From contig LUJQ01000003.1 in the NCBI GenBank assembly GCA_001689485.1, forward strand, positions 45,895 through 109,894: DNA of 64,000 bases, given 5' to 3'. A program made the position numbers and the translations under genes. The notes beneath the pieces were generated by a model, which worked only from the letters and a program-made list of their open reading frames with translations, did no database searches and was not told the origin of the DNA. This DNA comes from Bacteroidales bacterium M6 (GTDB lineage Bacteria; Bacteroidota; Bacteroidia; Bacteroidales; Muribaculaceae). Below, piece by piece: positions 8,900-18,508 of the stretch. The stretch's first letter is position 1. Every line of letters starts with the position of its first letter.

Positions 8900-9327
8900 A
8901 AAGCGTTGTTTAACAATGCAAGGGCCTTATCCTCATTGGCTTCCATAATCTCCCGTTCCCCCGGACCTTTATCGTTGATGCCGCAAAGGTGAAGAACCCC
9001 GTGAATGATTACACGCAGCAACTCACGCTCATAGGTCGCCCCGACCAGTTCCGCATTGGTGCGCACCGTGTCGAGCGATATAAACATATCCCCCCGGAGC
9101 AGCCTGCCACGGCAATCGTCAAATGTAATTATATCCGTATAATAATCGTGATTCAGAAACTGCCGGTTAACCTCCAGGATACGCTCGTCATTACAGAAAA
9201 CATATGACAGACAGCCCGGGATGCGTCCATGCGATTCGGCAACCGCCGTTATCCATTCGCGCAATACGGCAAAATCAAGCCGGGGCATTTCAACCCCCTC
9301 GGCAAACCATTGAAACCTTTCGTCCAT
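8896..9327 (-). CDS. ybeY: Endoribonuclease YbeY, rRNA maturation factor
   Basis: 143 residues. The UPF0054 metal-binding region is HGVLHLCGINDK; the first two His are present, while the position of the third His of HGxLHLxGYDH is occupied by Asp, so metal coordination may differ from the E. coli enzyme. The family acts in 16S rRNA 3' maturation and ribosome quality control. It is the first gene of the ybeY-mnmG(-apt) unit. Two possible -7 boxes (TATCTTTG 9528-9535 and TAATTTTG 9516-9523) lie on the far side of a palindromic repeat, so that element would sit in the mRNA leader. Confidence 0.92.
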   Translation of the reverse strand: MDERFQWFAEGVEMPRLDFAVLREWITAVAESHGRIPGCLSYVFCNDERILEVNRQFLNHDYYTDIITFDDCRGRLLRGDMFISLDTVRTNAELVGATYERELLRVIIHGVLHLCGINDKGPGEREIMEANEDKALALLNNAL

Positions 9328-9337
9328 CCAGTTGATA

Positions 9338-9513
9338 TTAAGAGATTGTCTAAAAAATTTTTCAAATGGATTGTCTGCTGATTTTTAGGCTCTTTTTGGT
9401 AAATTTTTAGCTTTTCATCGGTCACGATGCCAGCATCGCTCCCTCTTCAAACCTCAAAATTTACTCAAAAACACCTCTAAAAATCTTTTGGAAAAATTTT
9501 TAGACAACCTTAA
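9338..9513. mobile_element. 176-bp imperfect palindromic interspersed element (MITE-like), family B
   Basis: The ends are TTAAGAGATTGTCTAAAAA on the left and, inverted, TTAAGGTTGTCTAAAAA on the right. The whole is a long imperfect palindrome with a central CGATGC-CA-GCATCG hairpin (9425-9438). Shorter relatives with the same terminal TAAGAGATTGTCTAAAA lie at 27508 and 53335. It encodes nothing. Mobility is inferred from the structure only. The rest of the gap between ybeY (9327) and 9651 holds candidate -7 boxes at 9516-9535 and nothing else recognised. Confidence 0.55.
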
Positions 9514-9650
9514 GACAAAATTACTTACAAAGATACGGAAAAGAATCGGAAACCAGAAGCCGTAACTGCATGAGGATAATCATGTAGAATAAACACGCAG
9601 GCCAACAAGCAATGTAGCTTATCCCACCTACGGGTGCCATTCCTCCCCCT

Positions 9651-10883
9651 TTATCTGAAAAACACATAGGCAGCAAAAACACCGGCCACCGACCCTGCTA
9701 TATCTGCCATAAGGGCATAAGTAACCGCATAGCGGGTCCTTTTTATGCCTACAGAGCCGAAATAAACGGCCAGCACATAGAACATCGTGTCGGTAGAACC
9801 CTGTATGGCGGCCGACACACGCGACACAAACGCGTCGGCGCCGTGGGTTGCCATCAGGTCGATCATCATACCTCTTGAGCCGGAACCGCTAAGTGGTTTC
9901 ATAAGCGCTGTGGGAAGCGCCTCGACCCACCCGGTATCAAAACCTAATGCCGCAACGACCGAGGTCATCCACCCTGTAATCACATCCATCGCTCCCGACG
10001 CACGAAACATACCTATAGCCACAAGGATAGCCACAAGATACGGGATAATGGTCACGGCGGTCTTGAATCCGTCGCGCGCGCCCTCTATGAAAGCCTCGTA
10101 AACATTAATCCGCTTCCACAGACCGGCGCACAAAAACAGCATTATAACCCCGAACAACATGGCATTGGCAATGAATCCCGACCAACGTTCAACCCGGCCC
10201 CCATCCATCCCCGAGAAAAACCACACTATCCCTGCAATAACAGCACCCATCCCCACGAGCCATGCTATAAGCACAGGGTCGGTCAGACGTATGCGCTGCC
10301 TGATGCATAACGCCACAATTCCAACAAGGGTCGATATAAACGTGGCCAAAAGAATCGGAAGGAAAATATCTGTAGGATTGGCAGCACCCGCCTGGGCACG
10401 GTACATCATTATGCTTATAGGAATAAAGCAAAGCCCTGACGCATTAAGAATCAGGAACATAATCATGGCATCGGTTGCGGTGTCCTTCTCCTTGTTGAGG
10501 GTCTGCAACTCCTGCATGGCCTTAAGCCCCAGCGGGGTTGCCGCATTGTCGAGGCCGAGCATATTGGCCGAAACGTTCATGAAAATCGACCCCATTGCCG
10601 GATGCCCTTTAGGCACACCGGGAAACAGCCGGCAGAAAAGCGGCGAAATCATCTTCCCGAAAAAGCCGATTACCCCGGCCTTCTCGCCTATTTTCATCAA
10701 GCCGAGCCACAGCGAAAGAATCCCGGTCAGCCCCAGGGCAATCTCAAACGCAGTGGCAGCCGACGAGAAGGAGGCCGACATTATCGACGACCATACGGAA
10801 AAGTCGCCAAGAACCAACGTTCGGAACAACGCGACACAAAATGCCGCTATGAAAAAAGCAATCCAGATGTAATTAAGTGCCAC
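9651..10883 (-). CDS. Nucleoside-recognition (Gate) domain membrane protein, SpmA-SpmB fusion type
   Basis: 410 residues with about 8-10 hydrophobic segments. The N-terminal half resembles spore maturation protein A (MNVSANMLGLDNAATPLG; a conserved NASGLCFIP follows) and the C-terminal half resembles SpmB (IIPYLVAILVAIGMFRASGA, PLSGSGSRGMM, IQGSTDTMFYVLAVYFGSVG). Such fusions are common in non-sporulating Bacteroidales. The transported or sensed substrate is not established. The start is GTG at 10883; an in-frame stop five codons upstream excludes an earlier start. Confidence 0.88.
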   Translation of the reverse strand: MALNYIWIAFFIAAFCVALFRTLVLGDFSVWSSIMSASFSSAATAFEIALGLTGILSLWLGLMKIGEKAGVIGFFGKMISPLFCRLFPGVPKGHPAMGSIFMNVSANMLGLDNAATPLGLKAMQELQTLNKEKDTATDAMIMFLILNASGLCFIPISIMMYRAQAGAANPTDIFLPILLATFISTLVGIVALCIRQRIRLTDPVLIAWLVGMGAVIAGIVWFFSGMDGGRVERWSGFIANAMLFGVIMLFLCAGLWKRINVYEAFIEGARDGFKTAVTIIPYLVAILVAIGMFRASGAMDVITGWMTSVVAALGFDTGWVEALPTALMKPLSGSGSRGMMIDLMATHGADAFVSRVSAAIQGSTDTMFYVLAVYFGSVGIKRTRYAVTYALMADIAGSVAGVFAAYVFFR

Positions 10884-11311
10884 AGCAAAATGAAATGTTA
10901 GTTAACGGCGCCACACCTACGACAACCGGTTACACAAAGTTACAAAATTGCACCGAGTTTCAATATAACCGACACTCCGTCAGGACTACGATTTTTTCGC
11001 GACAAAAAGCCGAACACAGTTATTCGATGCATTACAAATTGACATACAATAACTTAAGCATCAAAAACACGACTTTTAACCGCCTGAGATTTAAAAATAG
11101 GAACAATCACGGGCATTTGTCGGCATATTTCGATTTCTGTCGGCGGAAAAATCGCTAAATTTGCACCATATTAAATAATACTCGCAAAATCGACGAGTCG
11201 AAGCCCCGGTAATGCCTGCGAACCGTTAACAACACCACTACCGCAACAAAACCGGGAAAATGCAAAAACACTAACACATCATCTACTGCCCCCACCCAAA
11301 GATTCACAAAC
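10884..11311. other. Divergent intergenic region
   Basis: 428 bases, AT-richer than its surroundings, between two divergent genes. It holds a possible plus-strand -7 box TAAATTTG (11156-11163) about 150 bp before the PAP2 gene, without a good -33 partner. A 93-codon plus-strand frame (10877-11158) has unusual composition and is not called. No structured RNA is recognised. Confidence 0.4.
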
Positions 11312-12352
11312 ATGCACACAGTTTCCATCAAAGGTTTCAAGCGCGGCAAAAAAGCAGCACTACTGTTGACGTCACTCCTCCTCGCAAATGTTGCGGCAAC
11401 AGGTGCGTCATTGCATCCCGACACAACTTTGATTGTAGCCCGACCGGCCACAACGGCGGCAACCGCCCAAAACGACACAATCGTAATCATCCAGTCGCCC
11501 ATGACGCCGGCTCCCGATGATATTTACGATGATGAAACCGTGGTAATATCACAGCAACCCGGCGACACAACGGTGACCATTATCGACGAACCCCTCCCCT
11601 ACCCTCTCCGCTCGGAAAACGTGTCCGACGACCTAGTCCGACTCGGCGACACTTCGCATGATGTAGGAATCGCGGAATTCGCCGTACCGGCCGCGGCCTT
11701 CACCGCCGCAGCTCTTTTCGTTCGCACCCCGAAACTGGTGCAGGCGAGGGAATATGTGCAGCAAAAACTGTCGCACCATGGCAAAGACAAAACATCAATC
11801 GACAACTATATCCAATACGCGCCTGCCGTTGTAGGCTACGGCCTGGACTTCGTAGGGGTGAAGAGCCAGCATAACCTGCTTGACCGAACCATACTCTTGG
11901 CAATGAGCTATGCCACCTTCGGCGTAATCAACTATGCCGCCAAAACGGCCTTCGGCGAAAAGCGTCCCGACAGCAACGCCAAAAACTCATTCCCCTCAGG
12001 CCATACCGGCACAGCCTTTATGGGGGCTGAATTCCTACGCCGCGAATATTGGCACAAAAGCAAATGGATTGGCGCGGCGGGCTACGCCGTGGCAATCGCC
12101 GTAGGTTACCTACGGATCCATAACGACCGGCACTGGATCAACGACGTGGTAGGCGGGGCGGCACTCGGTTATCTCAGCACAACGTTCGCCTACTGGGTCT
12201 ACCCGAAGATATTCCATAAACGCGTGCGCATGCACCGCGACGAACTCCTGCAACGCCTCACCCCGGAGCAGGAAAAGAAACGCCTTACCTGGATAGCCTC
12301 GCCATTTGCCGCCGACGGAGCCTACGGGGTTGCGGCAAGCATCATATTTTAG
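11312..12352 (+). CDS. PAP2-superfamily phosphatase (envelope lipid phosphatase type)
   Basis: 346 residues with an N-terminal signal or anchor segment (about 10-32), a low-complexity Thr/Asp-rich linker, then a membrane PAP2 domain. The three phosphatase motifs are present: KTAFGEKRP (Kx6RP), PSGH, and RIHNDRHWINDVVGG. Members remove phosphate from lipid A, undecaprenyl pyrophosphate or phosphatidyl lipids at the periplasmic face; the substrate here is unknown. The protein ends in Phe after a short beta-like tail. The following gene is an LPS-kinase-like protein, consistent with envelope lipid work. Confidence 0.87.
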   Translation: MHTVSIKGFKRGKKAALLLTSLLLANVAATGASLHPDTTLIVARPATTAATAQNDTIVIIQSPMTPAPDDIYDDETVVISQQPGDTTVTIIDEPLPYPLRSENVSDDLVRLGDTSHDVGIAEFAVPAAAFTAAALFVRTPKLVQAREYVQQKLSHHGKDKTSIDNYIQYAPAVVGYGLDFVGVKSQHNLLDRTILLAMSYATFGVINYAAKTAFGEKRPDSNAKNSFPSGHTGTAFMGAEFLRREYWHKSKWIGAAGYAVAIAVGYLRIHNDRHWINDVVGGAALGYLSTTFAYWVYPKIFHKRVRMHRDELLQRLTPEQEKKRLTWIASPFAADGAYGVAASIIF

Positions 12353-12437
12353 AAATAAAGGCCGCTCCACAGGGATTGACAATAATCCTTTTGTGGAAAC
12401 ATCGGTCTAACAAAAATAACCGCATTCACATTCCGGC

Positions 12438-13280
12438 ATGGCAACGAGACAGAACATAACCGTCAACCCCGATTTTCCAGGCGCACGCCTGATTATCGAG
12501 CAAATAACCGCCTGCGGTAAACCTACCGAAGCGACCGTGATTTACGAAGGGGCACGCAACACCCTGTTCTATGTCGATGCCCCGCAACTCGCAATCCATT
12601 CCCCGAACCCGCACCGAAACGCGTTTGCGATAAACGTAAAGGCATTCCGCGTGCCACCATTCCCCAACGACTATATCTATGCCACTTTCCGGGCAGGGAA
12701 AGCAGCGCGTTCATATGAATTCGCACGACGCCTTACCGACATGGGATTCAACACCCCTGCCCCTCTCGGATATAGCGAAACCAACTCCGGCCTGCGGATT
12801 GCCGGTAACATCGGCATATGGCCGCGCCTGACCCGGAGCTACTATTTCTGCGAACAGCTCCAATTTCCCGACATGCGTTGCTGGGAAGGACGCCCCGACC
12901 GCGACGCATTGATTGAAGCTTTAGGCGCCGAAATCGGCAGGCTGCATGCCGCCGGGATATGGATGAAGGATTTTTCAACAGGAAACATCCTGGTGCAGCC
13001 ACCCAAGGATTCTCCCGACGGCCACTACAGGTTCCATTATGTCGACCTGAACCGCACGGCATTCGGAGTCAAAGAACGAAGCCGCCTTATGCAGATGTTC
13101 AAAGCCCTATCCTGCTCAAGGGAAATCACACTTGACATAGCAGCCGCATATGCCAGGGCTACCGGGCGCGATATGGCCCAGGTGCAGGCCGAGGCAGGCA
13201 AGGCATTCGACACATTCCATAAACGAATGCAACGCAAACAACGCCTTAAAGCCCTTTTCCGAAGCCGCCACCGCTCTTGA
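12438..13280 (+). CDS. Lipopolysaccharide kinase (Kdo/WaaP, InaA) family protein
   Basis: 280 residues with an atypical protein-kinase fold. Catalytic-loop equivalent MKDFSTGNILV (about residues 174-184) supplies Asp and Asn, and FHYVDLNRT supplies the metal-binding Asp. The family phosphorylates Kdo or heptose in LPS core using ATP; its role here is inferred from this and from the PAP2 gene 85 bp upstream on the same strand. The C-terminus is strongly basic (KRMQRKQRLKALFRSRHRS), which could hold it at the inner membrane. Confidence 0.82.
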   Translation: MATRQNITVNPDFPGARLIIEQITACGKPTEATVIYEGARNTLFYVDAPQLAIHSPNPHRNAFAINVKAFRVPPFPNDYIYATFRAGKAARSYEFARRLTDMGFNTPAPLGYSETNSGLRIAGNIGIWPRLTRSYYFCEQLQFPDMRCWEGRPDRDALIEALGAEIGRLHAAGIWMKDFSTGNILVQPPKDSPDGHYRFHYVDLNRTAFGVKERSRLMQMFKALSCSREITLDIAAAYARATGRDMAQVQAEAGKAFDTFHKRMQRKQRLKALFRSRHRS

Positions 13281-13340
13281 AAACACCCTTACATCTCTCT
13301 TTTGCTGAACAAACATGCCTTAAAATTCCTTATCAATACC

Positions 13341-15056
13341 ATGAGTGCTACCCTTAAAATATATTGTAAGAATACCGGGGAATACCTCCCCATACACGGA
13401 GGCGAAACCCTCCAGGAAATCGCCAACCGGCTTGCCCCCAGGTTGGGTACGTTGCAACTAATATGTGCCGCAGTAAATAACAAGACCGAACCGCTGCAAT
13501 ACCAGCTTTTCGGCCCCAAACAGGTGGAATTTCTCAGCAAGAATTCCCCGTCAGGCGCACGGGTCTACGTCCGTTCACTGTGCATGATGCTCTATTATGC
13601 CGTTAAAAAGGGATTCCCCGGATTAAGGCTGCGCATCGAGCATTCCATTGCCGGTGGATACTACTGCAGGCTGTTCACCTCACAAAAGGAGAACCAGGAT
13701 ACGACACTGAACCTGTCGCCCGCACCGGAGGAGATGCCTGAAATAACATCACGCCTGCTCGAAATAATGCGCGACATACAACGCCGCGACATCCCGTTTG
13801 AACGCAAGGAACGACTGACATCGGATATTATAGAGAAATTCCGCGAGGCCGACCTGCCCGACAAAGTGGAACTGCTCGAAACCACTCACGAACTATACAC
13901 CACATATTACCGACTTGACGGCGTTATCGACAGCTACTATGGCGCCCTGGCCCCCTCCACAGGCATACTCGACGTGTTCGACCTCATCCCCTACAAAGAG
14001 GGCTTCCTGCTCATGGGCTTCGATAAATGCGACCCACACATACCGGCCAGGCAGGTAACCCAGGAAAAAATGTATGACGCCTATGTCGACTACCTGCATT
14101 TCAACGAGGTAATCGGGATTGCAAACGTGGGGCAGCTCAACCGCGCCATCGAAAAGACACGGTCGGCCGACCTCATCAACGTTGCCGAGGCCATGCACGA
14201 CAAAAAAATCGCTGCGATAGCCGATGAAATCACCCGCCGCTATCAAGAGGGAGGTGCACGCGTAGTACTCATCGCAGGGCCCTCGTCGTCAGGAAAGACC
14301 ACTACCACTAAACGGCTCGGGATATACCTGACCACGAACCTGTTGAAGCCGAAAATGATTTCGCTCGACAACTATTTCGTAAACCGCGAACTCACCCCGC
14401 GCGACGAAACGGGTGATTATGATTACGAATCGCTCTACTCGCTCGACCTTGAAACCTTCAACCGCGACCTGTCGGCGCTGTTACGGGGCGAGGAAGTAGA
14501 CATGCCGACATACAGCTTCGAACTCGGCAAACGTCTGTACAAAGGGAACAAACTGCGCCTGGAAAACAATTCCATCCTCCTTATAGAAGGAATCCACGGC
14601 CTCAATCCCGAACTCACAGCCGCCATTGAGGAGCGCATGAAGTACCGCGTGTATGTATCGGCACTGACAACCCTGTCAATCGACGACCATAACTGGATTC
14701 CCACAACCGACAACCGCCTGTTGCGCCGCATAATCCGCGACTACAAATACCGTGGTACATCTGCGGTAGAAACCATCCGCCGTTGGCCGAGCGTGCGTCG
14801 GGGCGAGGAAAAATGGATATTCCCCTACCAGGAAAACGCCGACAGCACATTCAACTCATCACTTATTTTCGAACTCGGCGTAATGAAGGAATATGGGGAA
14901 GCCATACTGCGCGATGTCCCCAACGACACCCCTGAATATGCCGAAGCCTACCGCCTGCGCCGCTTCCTGAGCTACTTCCGCCCCATCGGCGAACGCGGTG
15001 TCCCACCGACCTCGCTCCTTCGCGAATTCCTGGGCGGCTCCTCACTCCGCTACTGA
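13341..15056 (+). CDS. TGS-domain nucleoside (uridine-type) kinase
   Basis: 571 residues from the ATG at 13341; an upstream TTG at 13302 was rejected because the protein aligns from MSATLKIYCKNTG. The N-terminal 65 residues form a TGS-like domain, followed by a region resembling the threonyl-tRNA synthetase second domain, and a C-terminal phosphoribulokinase/uridine kinase domain with Walker A GPSSSGKTTTTKR (about residues 313-325) and a LIEGIHGLN motif. This two-part layout is a known Bacteroidetes and Firmicutes nucleoside kinase type. The nucleotide acceptor is not determined by sequence. Confidence 0.88.
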   Translation: MSATLKIYCKNTGEYLPIHGGETLQEIANRLAPRLGTLQLICAAVNNKTEPLQYQLFGPKQVEFLSKNSPSGARVYVRSLCMMLYYAVKKGFPGLRLRIEHSIAGGYYCRLFTSQKENQDTTLNLSPAPEEMPEITSRLLEIMRDIQRRDIPFERKERLTSDIIEKFREADLPDKVELLETTHELYTTYYRLDGVIDSYYGALAPSTGILDVFDLIPYKEGFLLMGFDKCDPHIPARQVTQEKMYDAYVDYLHFNEVIGIANVGQLNRAIEKTRSADLINVAEAMHDKKIAAIADEITRRYQEGGARVVLIAGPSSSGKTTTTKRLGIYLTTNLLKPKMISLDNYFVNRELTPRDETGDYDYESLYSLDLETFNRDLSALLRGEEVDMPTYSFELGKRLYKGNKLRLENNSILLIEGIHGLNPELTAAIEERMKYRVYVSALTTLSIDDHNWIPTTDNRLLRRIIRDYKYRGTSAVETIRRWPSVRRGEEKWIFPYQENADSTFNSSLIFELGVMKEYGEAILRDVPNDTPEYAEAYRLRRFLSYFRPIGERGVPPTSLLREFLGGSSLRY

Positions 15057-15079
15057 TTCACATCAGCAAACCTTGACCT

Positions 15080-15131
15080 GTTGCTCTGGTTTAACTAGTC
15101 ATTCCAGTCTGGCTAGTTAAACCAAAGCAAC
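15080..15131. terminator. Hairpin after the nucleoside kinase gene
   Basis: Arms GTTGCTcTGGTTTAACTAG and CTAGTTAAACCAaAGCAAC, 19 bp with one mismatch, start 24 bp past the kinase stop codon. There is no T-run, so this is a weak or factor-assisted terminator at best. The rest of 15132-15330 shows nothing recognised. Confidence 0.45.
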
Positions 15132-15330
15132 TAGAACGACTATTAGCAAAGGCGGAACGCAGCCTTTACAGCCATTACGGTAGGCAAGCCGGGCACGTGT
15201 CATCTGTTCCCGAATCCCGCCGTCAGCTACAAATTGTCTCTGCTTTCTGATAAGCTGCAAGCTCCCTGTAATTCCCTTTTTTGCAAAGAAACGGCTGTGG
15301 CTCCATGGGAAATGTGTTTAACGGACGCCG

Positions 15331-16131
15331 TTATTTGAAAACCCACGAGATGGTGCCTGACTGGGTTGGGGCACCTTCGAGCACCGAGAAGCGGCATTGA
15401 CGTGAACGGGCGATACAGTTTTGGCGCATAGTGGCATCAGCGGCAACAGGACCCGAACTTGCGGCAGTGTCGTAAGTGGCGCTGATTACCTGCCCTTTGG
15501 CGTTGACTTTCACCCTGATTACAATTACACCCAGCTTGGTGCTACCCACCGATGTCCAACTTTCCATAGTGCGCCCTTTCAAGCCGTTACCGGGCGTTCC
15601 TGTAGTTGCCCCGTTTGCCGAACTCCCTTCGGCAGAACCGGGAGTCGATTTGCCTTTGCCGCCGAAGGCCTTCTTGGTGGCATTGTCGGCATTCTTTTTG
15701 GCTTGCTGCTGACGTTTGGCCTCCTGCCGTTCTTTCTCGGCACGGATTTCTTCCTCAGTGGGGCCTGTCTGTTTCTTTTCAACTTTTGCCGGCGAGGGCT
15801 GCTCCGAGGTCACAACCTTCTTAGGTTCGGCAGCTTTCCCGGCATTTTCCATATCCACGGCATCCTGGGTCGGAACCGGGTCGGTAACATCCGAAGGCGC
15901 CGGTTCGTCAGGTGGGAGGAGTTCATCAAGATTGTCGCCGGTTTTTACAAACTCACCCGAAGCATAGATGTCCTCCACTTTCTCAAGCATAATATCATGA
16001 GGCTTTTGCGGCGGCCACTCCTCCACTCCTGCAGGGGGATAGGTGAGGAATGTGCTGACGAACACCACCAGGACTACCAGGTGGAAAAGCAGTGCGCCTG
16101 CAATGGCATATATGCGTTCGGGTTTGCGCAT
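15331..16131 (-). CDS. tonB: TonB-like energy transducer
   Basis: 266 residues: one N-terminal membrane helix (about 9-30), a Pro/Glu/Lys-rich periplasmic spacer, and a C-terminal TonB/TolA-like fold (GVIVIRVKVNAKGQV onward). Partner of the ExbB and ExbD genes just upstream; the complex uses proton-motive force to drive outer-membrane transporters such as B12 or glycan receptors. 15 bp separate it from exbD, so it is the last gene of the pdxJ-exbB-exbD-tonB operon. No TonB-dependent receptor lies in the window. Confidence 0.88.
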   Translation of the reverse strand: MRKPERIYAIAGALLFHLVVLVVFVSTFLTYPPAGVEEWPPQKPHDIMLEKVEDIYASGEFVKTGDNLDELLPPDEPAPSDVTDPVPTQDAVDMENAGKAAEPKKVVTSEQPSPAKVEKKQTGPTEEEIRAEKERQEAKRQQQAKKNADNATKKAFGGKGKSTPGSAEGSSANGATTGTPGNGLKGRTMESWTSVGSTKLGVIVIRVKVNAKGQVISATYDTAASSGPVAADATMRQNCIARSRQCRFSVLEGAPTQSGTISWVFK

Positions 16132-16146
16132 GACTCGTAGTAAGGA

Positions 16147-16656
16147 TTAACGGGCTTTTCCTTGCCCCTGAGAAGCTACGGATGATTCCCCGGCGGCTGT
16201 GGCAACCGGCATCGCCGCCCGTGAAGCCGAACCCGGCAACCCGTCAGGATTGCTCACAGGTTTGGTGGCAAGCACCATTTTCAGATTGTTGGAAGCCCCT
16301 GCGTTCAACACCTCCACAATGCGCCCGTAAGGCACTTTCTCATCTGCATAGAGAGCGATAAAGCCTGTCGAATCCTGCTGCTGCGCAAGTTGCAGGAATG
16401 TGACCAGGGCATCGATTTGCAGGGGTTGCGGCTGCTCGTCGCCGGCCGATGCGAATATGTTCTCCTCCGCATCGATGTAGACGCGTGTAGACGGTTTTAC
16501 AGCGCTCTGCTCGGTGCTCTGCGGCAATGTCACCTCAAGCCCGGTGGGGAACACGAATGTGGATGTTACCATGAAAAAGATGAGCAGCAGGAATATGACG
16601 TCGGTCATCGACGCCATCGAAAATTCCGCCATCATCCGGTTCTGACGTTTTAACAC
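16147..16656 (-). CDS. exbD: ExbD/TolR biopolymer transport protein
   Basis: 169 residues. Starts MLKRQNRMMAEFSMASMTD; the Asp in SMTDVIFLLLIFFM lies at the start of the single membrane helix and is the proton-path residue of the family. The start is GTG at 16656; an in-frame TAA a few codons upstream excludes an earlier one, and ATGs seven and eight codons inside are possible alternatives. The periplasmic domain is followed by an Ala/Gly/Ser-rich tail (about residues 140-169). Confidence 0.92.
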   Translation of the reverse strand: MLKRQNRMMAEFSMASMTDVIFLLLIFFMVTSTFVFPTGLEVTLPQSTEQSAVKPSTRVYIDAEENIFASAGDEQPQPLQIDALVTFLQLAQQQDSTGFIALYADEKVPYGRIVEVLNAGASNNLKMVLATKPVSNPDGLPGSASRAAMPVATAAGESSVASQGQGKAR

Positions 16657-16689
16657 TGTGGAAACGGGATTTTTCGGGTTATGCCGCCA

Positions 16690-17364
16690 TCAGGCCGCAG
16701 GTTCGTTTAGAAGGTCCATGAACTCCATCGACTTTGATTCGAGAAGGTTCATGACCGAATTTATGCGTGCAACAAGGTAGTTATAGGCAAAAAGCGCTAT
16801 CACGCCGACCACCAGACCGGCCACGGTGGTGACCAGGGCGGTGTAGATACCCGACGAGAATGTGGCGATATTGGCCGAATTACCCTCGGCGGCAATTGCA
16901 TAGAATGCCTGCACCATGCCGATTACCGTGCCGAGGAACCCTAGCATCGGGGCGCCTGCCGCAGTGGTGGCAAGCCATGGCAGACCTTTCGACAGGTTGG
17001 CAATCTCGATATTGCCGGTGTTTTCAACGGCGGCAAGGATATCGTTGACCGGGCGCCCGATACGGCTTATACCTTTGGCTATAAGGCGCGAATATGGGGA
17101 ACCGTTCTTGCGGCACAGATTAAAGGCGCTTTCGATTTCACCTTCGTGGATATAGTCGCGGATACGCTGCATGAAAGTGGCGTCCTCACGGTTGGCGCGG
17201 TTAATAACGATGGCACGCTCTATAAATATATATATGGAAATCACCGACATCAAAGCGAGCACAATCATCAACGGCCCGCCTTTGAGGCAGAGATCCCACA
17301 GGGACAGTTCAAGTTCCCGGGGCAAAGCAGGCGCACCGGCTATGGCGGTATCGAGTAAGAGCAT
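16690..17364 (-). CDS. exbB: ExbB/TolQ/MotA proton channel protein
   Basis: 224 residues with three membrane segments (about 30-50, 120-145, 162-188). The GAPMLGFLGTVIGMVQAF and TALVTTVAGLVVG motifs are the conserved pore region of ExbB. It forms the proton channel with ExbD that energises TonB. Its ATG is 22 bp after the pdxJ stop codon, in the same operon. Confidence 0.94.
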   Translation of the reverse strand: MLLLDTAIAGAPALPRELELSLWDLCLKGGPLMIVLALMSVISIYIFIERAIVINRANREDATFMQRIRDYIHEGEIESAFNLCRKNGSPYSRLIAKGISRIGRPVNDILAAVENTGNIEIANLSKGLPWLATTAAGAPMLGFLGTVIGMVQAFYAIAAEGNSANIATFSSGIYTALVTTVAGLVVGVIALFAYNYLVARINSVMNLLESKSMEFMDLLNEPAA

Positions 17365-17386
17365 TATAACGGATTTTAGTTGTTTG

Positions 17387-18130
17387 TTATGATTGACTTT
17401 TGGCAGGGGCAGAAGGCTTCAAAGCCGCCTTATATCGCTTGATGGTTTCCGACAGCCCTAAATATAAGGCATCGGCAATCAGCGCATGGCCTATCGACAC
17501 CTCGTTGAGATAAGGCATATGCTCCTTAAAATACTGCAGGTTGTCGAGGTTGAGGTCATGCCCGGCATTCACTCCCAGCCCCACCTTGTGGGCTGCACGC
17601 GAAGCCTCGACATAAGGGGCTACGGCCTCTTCGGGATTTTTGCCGTATCTGTCGGCATAGGGCTTTGTGTAAAGCTCCACACGGTCGGCACCGGTCTTGG
17701 CCGCCAGGCGGATATTCTCGACGTCGGTATCCACGAAAATCGAGCTGCGGATGCCGGCCTCACGCAGGGAATCGACCACCCCTGTCAGGAACTCCATGTT
17801 GCGACCCACATCCCAGCCGCCCGACGATGTGAGTGCGTCGGGGGCATCAGGCACCAGCGTCACCTGTTCGGGCTTCACCTTAAGCACCAGGTCGATAAAC
17901 TCCGGCGAAGGGTAACCCTCTATATTGAACTCTGTCTTTACAAGCGGGCGCAGCGTGAACACATCGGAACGGCGTATATGCCTCTCGTCCGGACGAGGGT
18001 GCACCGTTATGCCGTTGGCACCGAAAGCCTCGCAATCCACGGCCACACGTGCCACATCGGGCACGTTTTCACCCCTGGCATTGCGCAGGGTGGCTATCTT
18101 GTTGATATTTACACTTAGATTGGTGGTCAT
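17387..18130 (-). CDS. pdxJ: Pyridoxine 5'-phosphate synthase
   Basis: 247 residues, normal length. Characteristic stretches: LSVNINKIATLRNARG, DCEAFGANGITVHPRPDERHI and VNAGHDLNLDN. It condenses 1-deoxyxylulose 5-phosphate with 3-amino-2-oxopropyl phosphate to pyridoxine 5'-phosphate in the DXP-dependent vitamin B6 route. First gene of the operon ending in tonB. A -7 box TAAATTTG lies at 18246-18253, 116 bp upstream. Confidence 0.96.
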   Translation of the reverse strand: MTTNLSVNINKIATLRNARGENVPDVARVAVDCEAFGANGITVHPRPDERHIRRSDVFTLRPLVKTEFNIEGYPSPEFIDLVLKVKPEQVTLVPDAPDALTSSGGWDVGRNMEFLTGVVDSLREAGIRSSIFVDTDVENIRLAAKTGADRVELYTKPYADRYGKNPEEAVAPYVEASRAAHKVGLGVNAGHDLNLDNLQYFKEHMPYLNEVSIGHALIADALYLGLSETIKRYKAALKPSAPAKSQS

Positions 18131-18508
18131 TTTTTACAAATGAAAAAAATCTATAATATCCCCCTCCGCGTTATAAGGGTATATGAGGAGATTAGAGAAA
18201 ATTAGCTACCTTTGCCACAGGGGAAACCCCGCGCAAAGCTGACTGCAAATTTAGTCAGAAAAATCAAGAGAACCCCTTGAACGGAGATGTTAATTTCAGC
18301 TGTTAACAGATTTTGACAATAAGGGCAGACTTTAACCCACACACGTTAAAATCGAATAAAGCTACTGCAAACAGCTTACAGTTTGTGTCATGTTAAAACA
18401 CACTGTAAGAGTTTGTATAAGAAATCATCCCGGCGTCGGAGCCTCTCTCGAACCGATGTATATGAAAGCAGGCAGGCACTGCCATAACCATGCTACCGAC
18501 CAGACAAT
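18131..18508. other. Divergent control region between pdxJ and the nadK operon
   Basis: 378 bases. It holds TAAATTTG (18253-18246, minus strand, for pdxJ), a plus-strand TACCTTTG (18207-18214) whose partner -33 is not clear, and an imperfect palindrome CTTACAGTTTGTGT/ACACACTGTAAG (18375-18409) that could be an operator or a small hairpin. No remnant of a CBS domain can be read in any plus-strand frame here. Confidence 0.4.

Noticed and set aside
10877..11158. 93-codon plus-strand frame before the PAP2 gene
   Set aside because: It overlaps the start of the minus-strand SpmAB-like gene, has no promoter or domain, and its composition looks like AT-rich intergenic sequence.
18131..18508. Frameshifted CBS domain upstream of the small nadK-linked gene
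   Set aside because: No CBS-like residues can be read in any plus-strand frame of the region.
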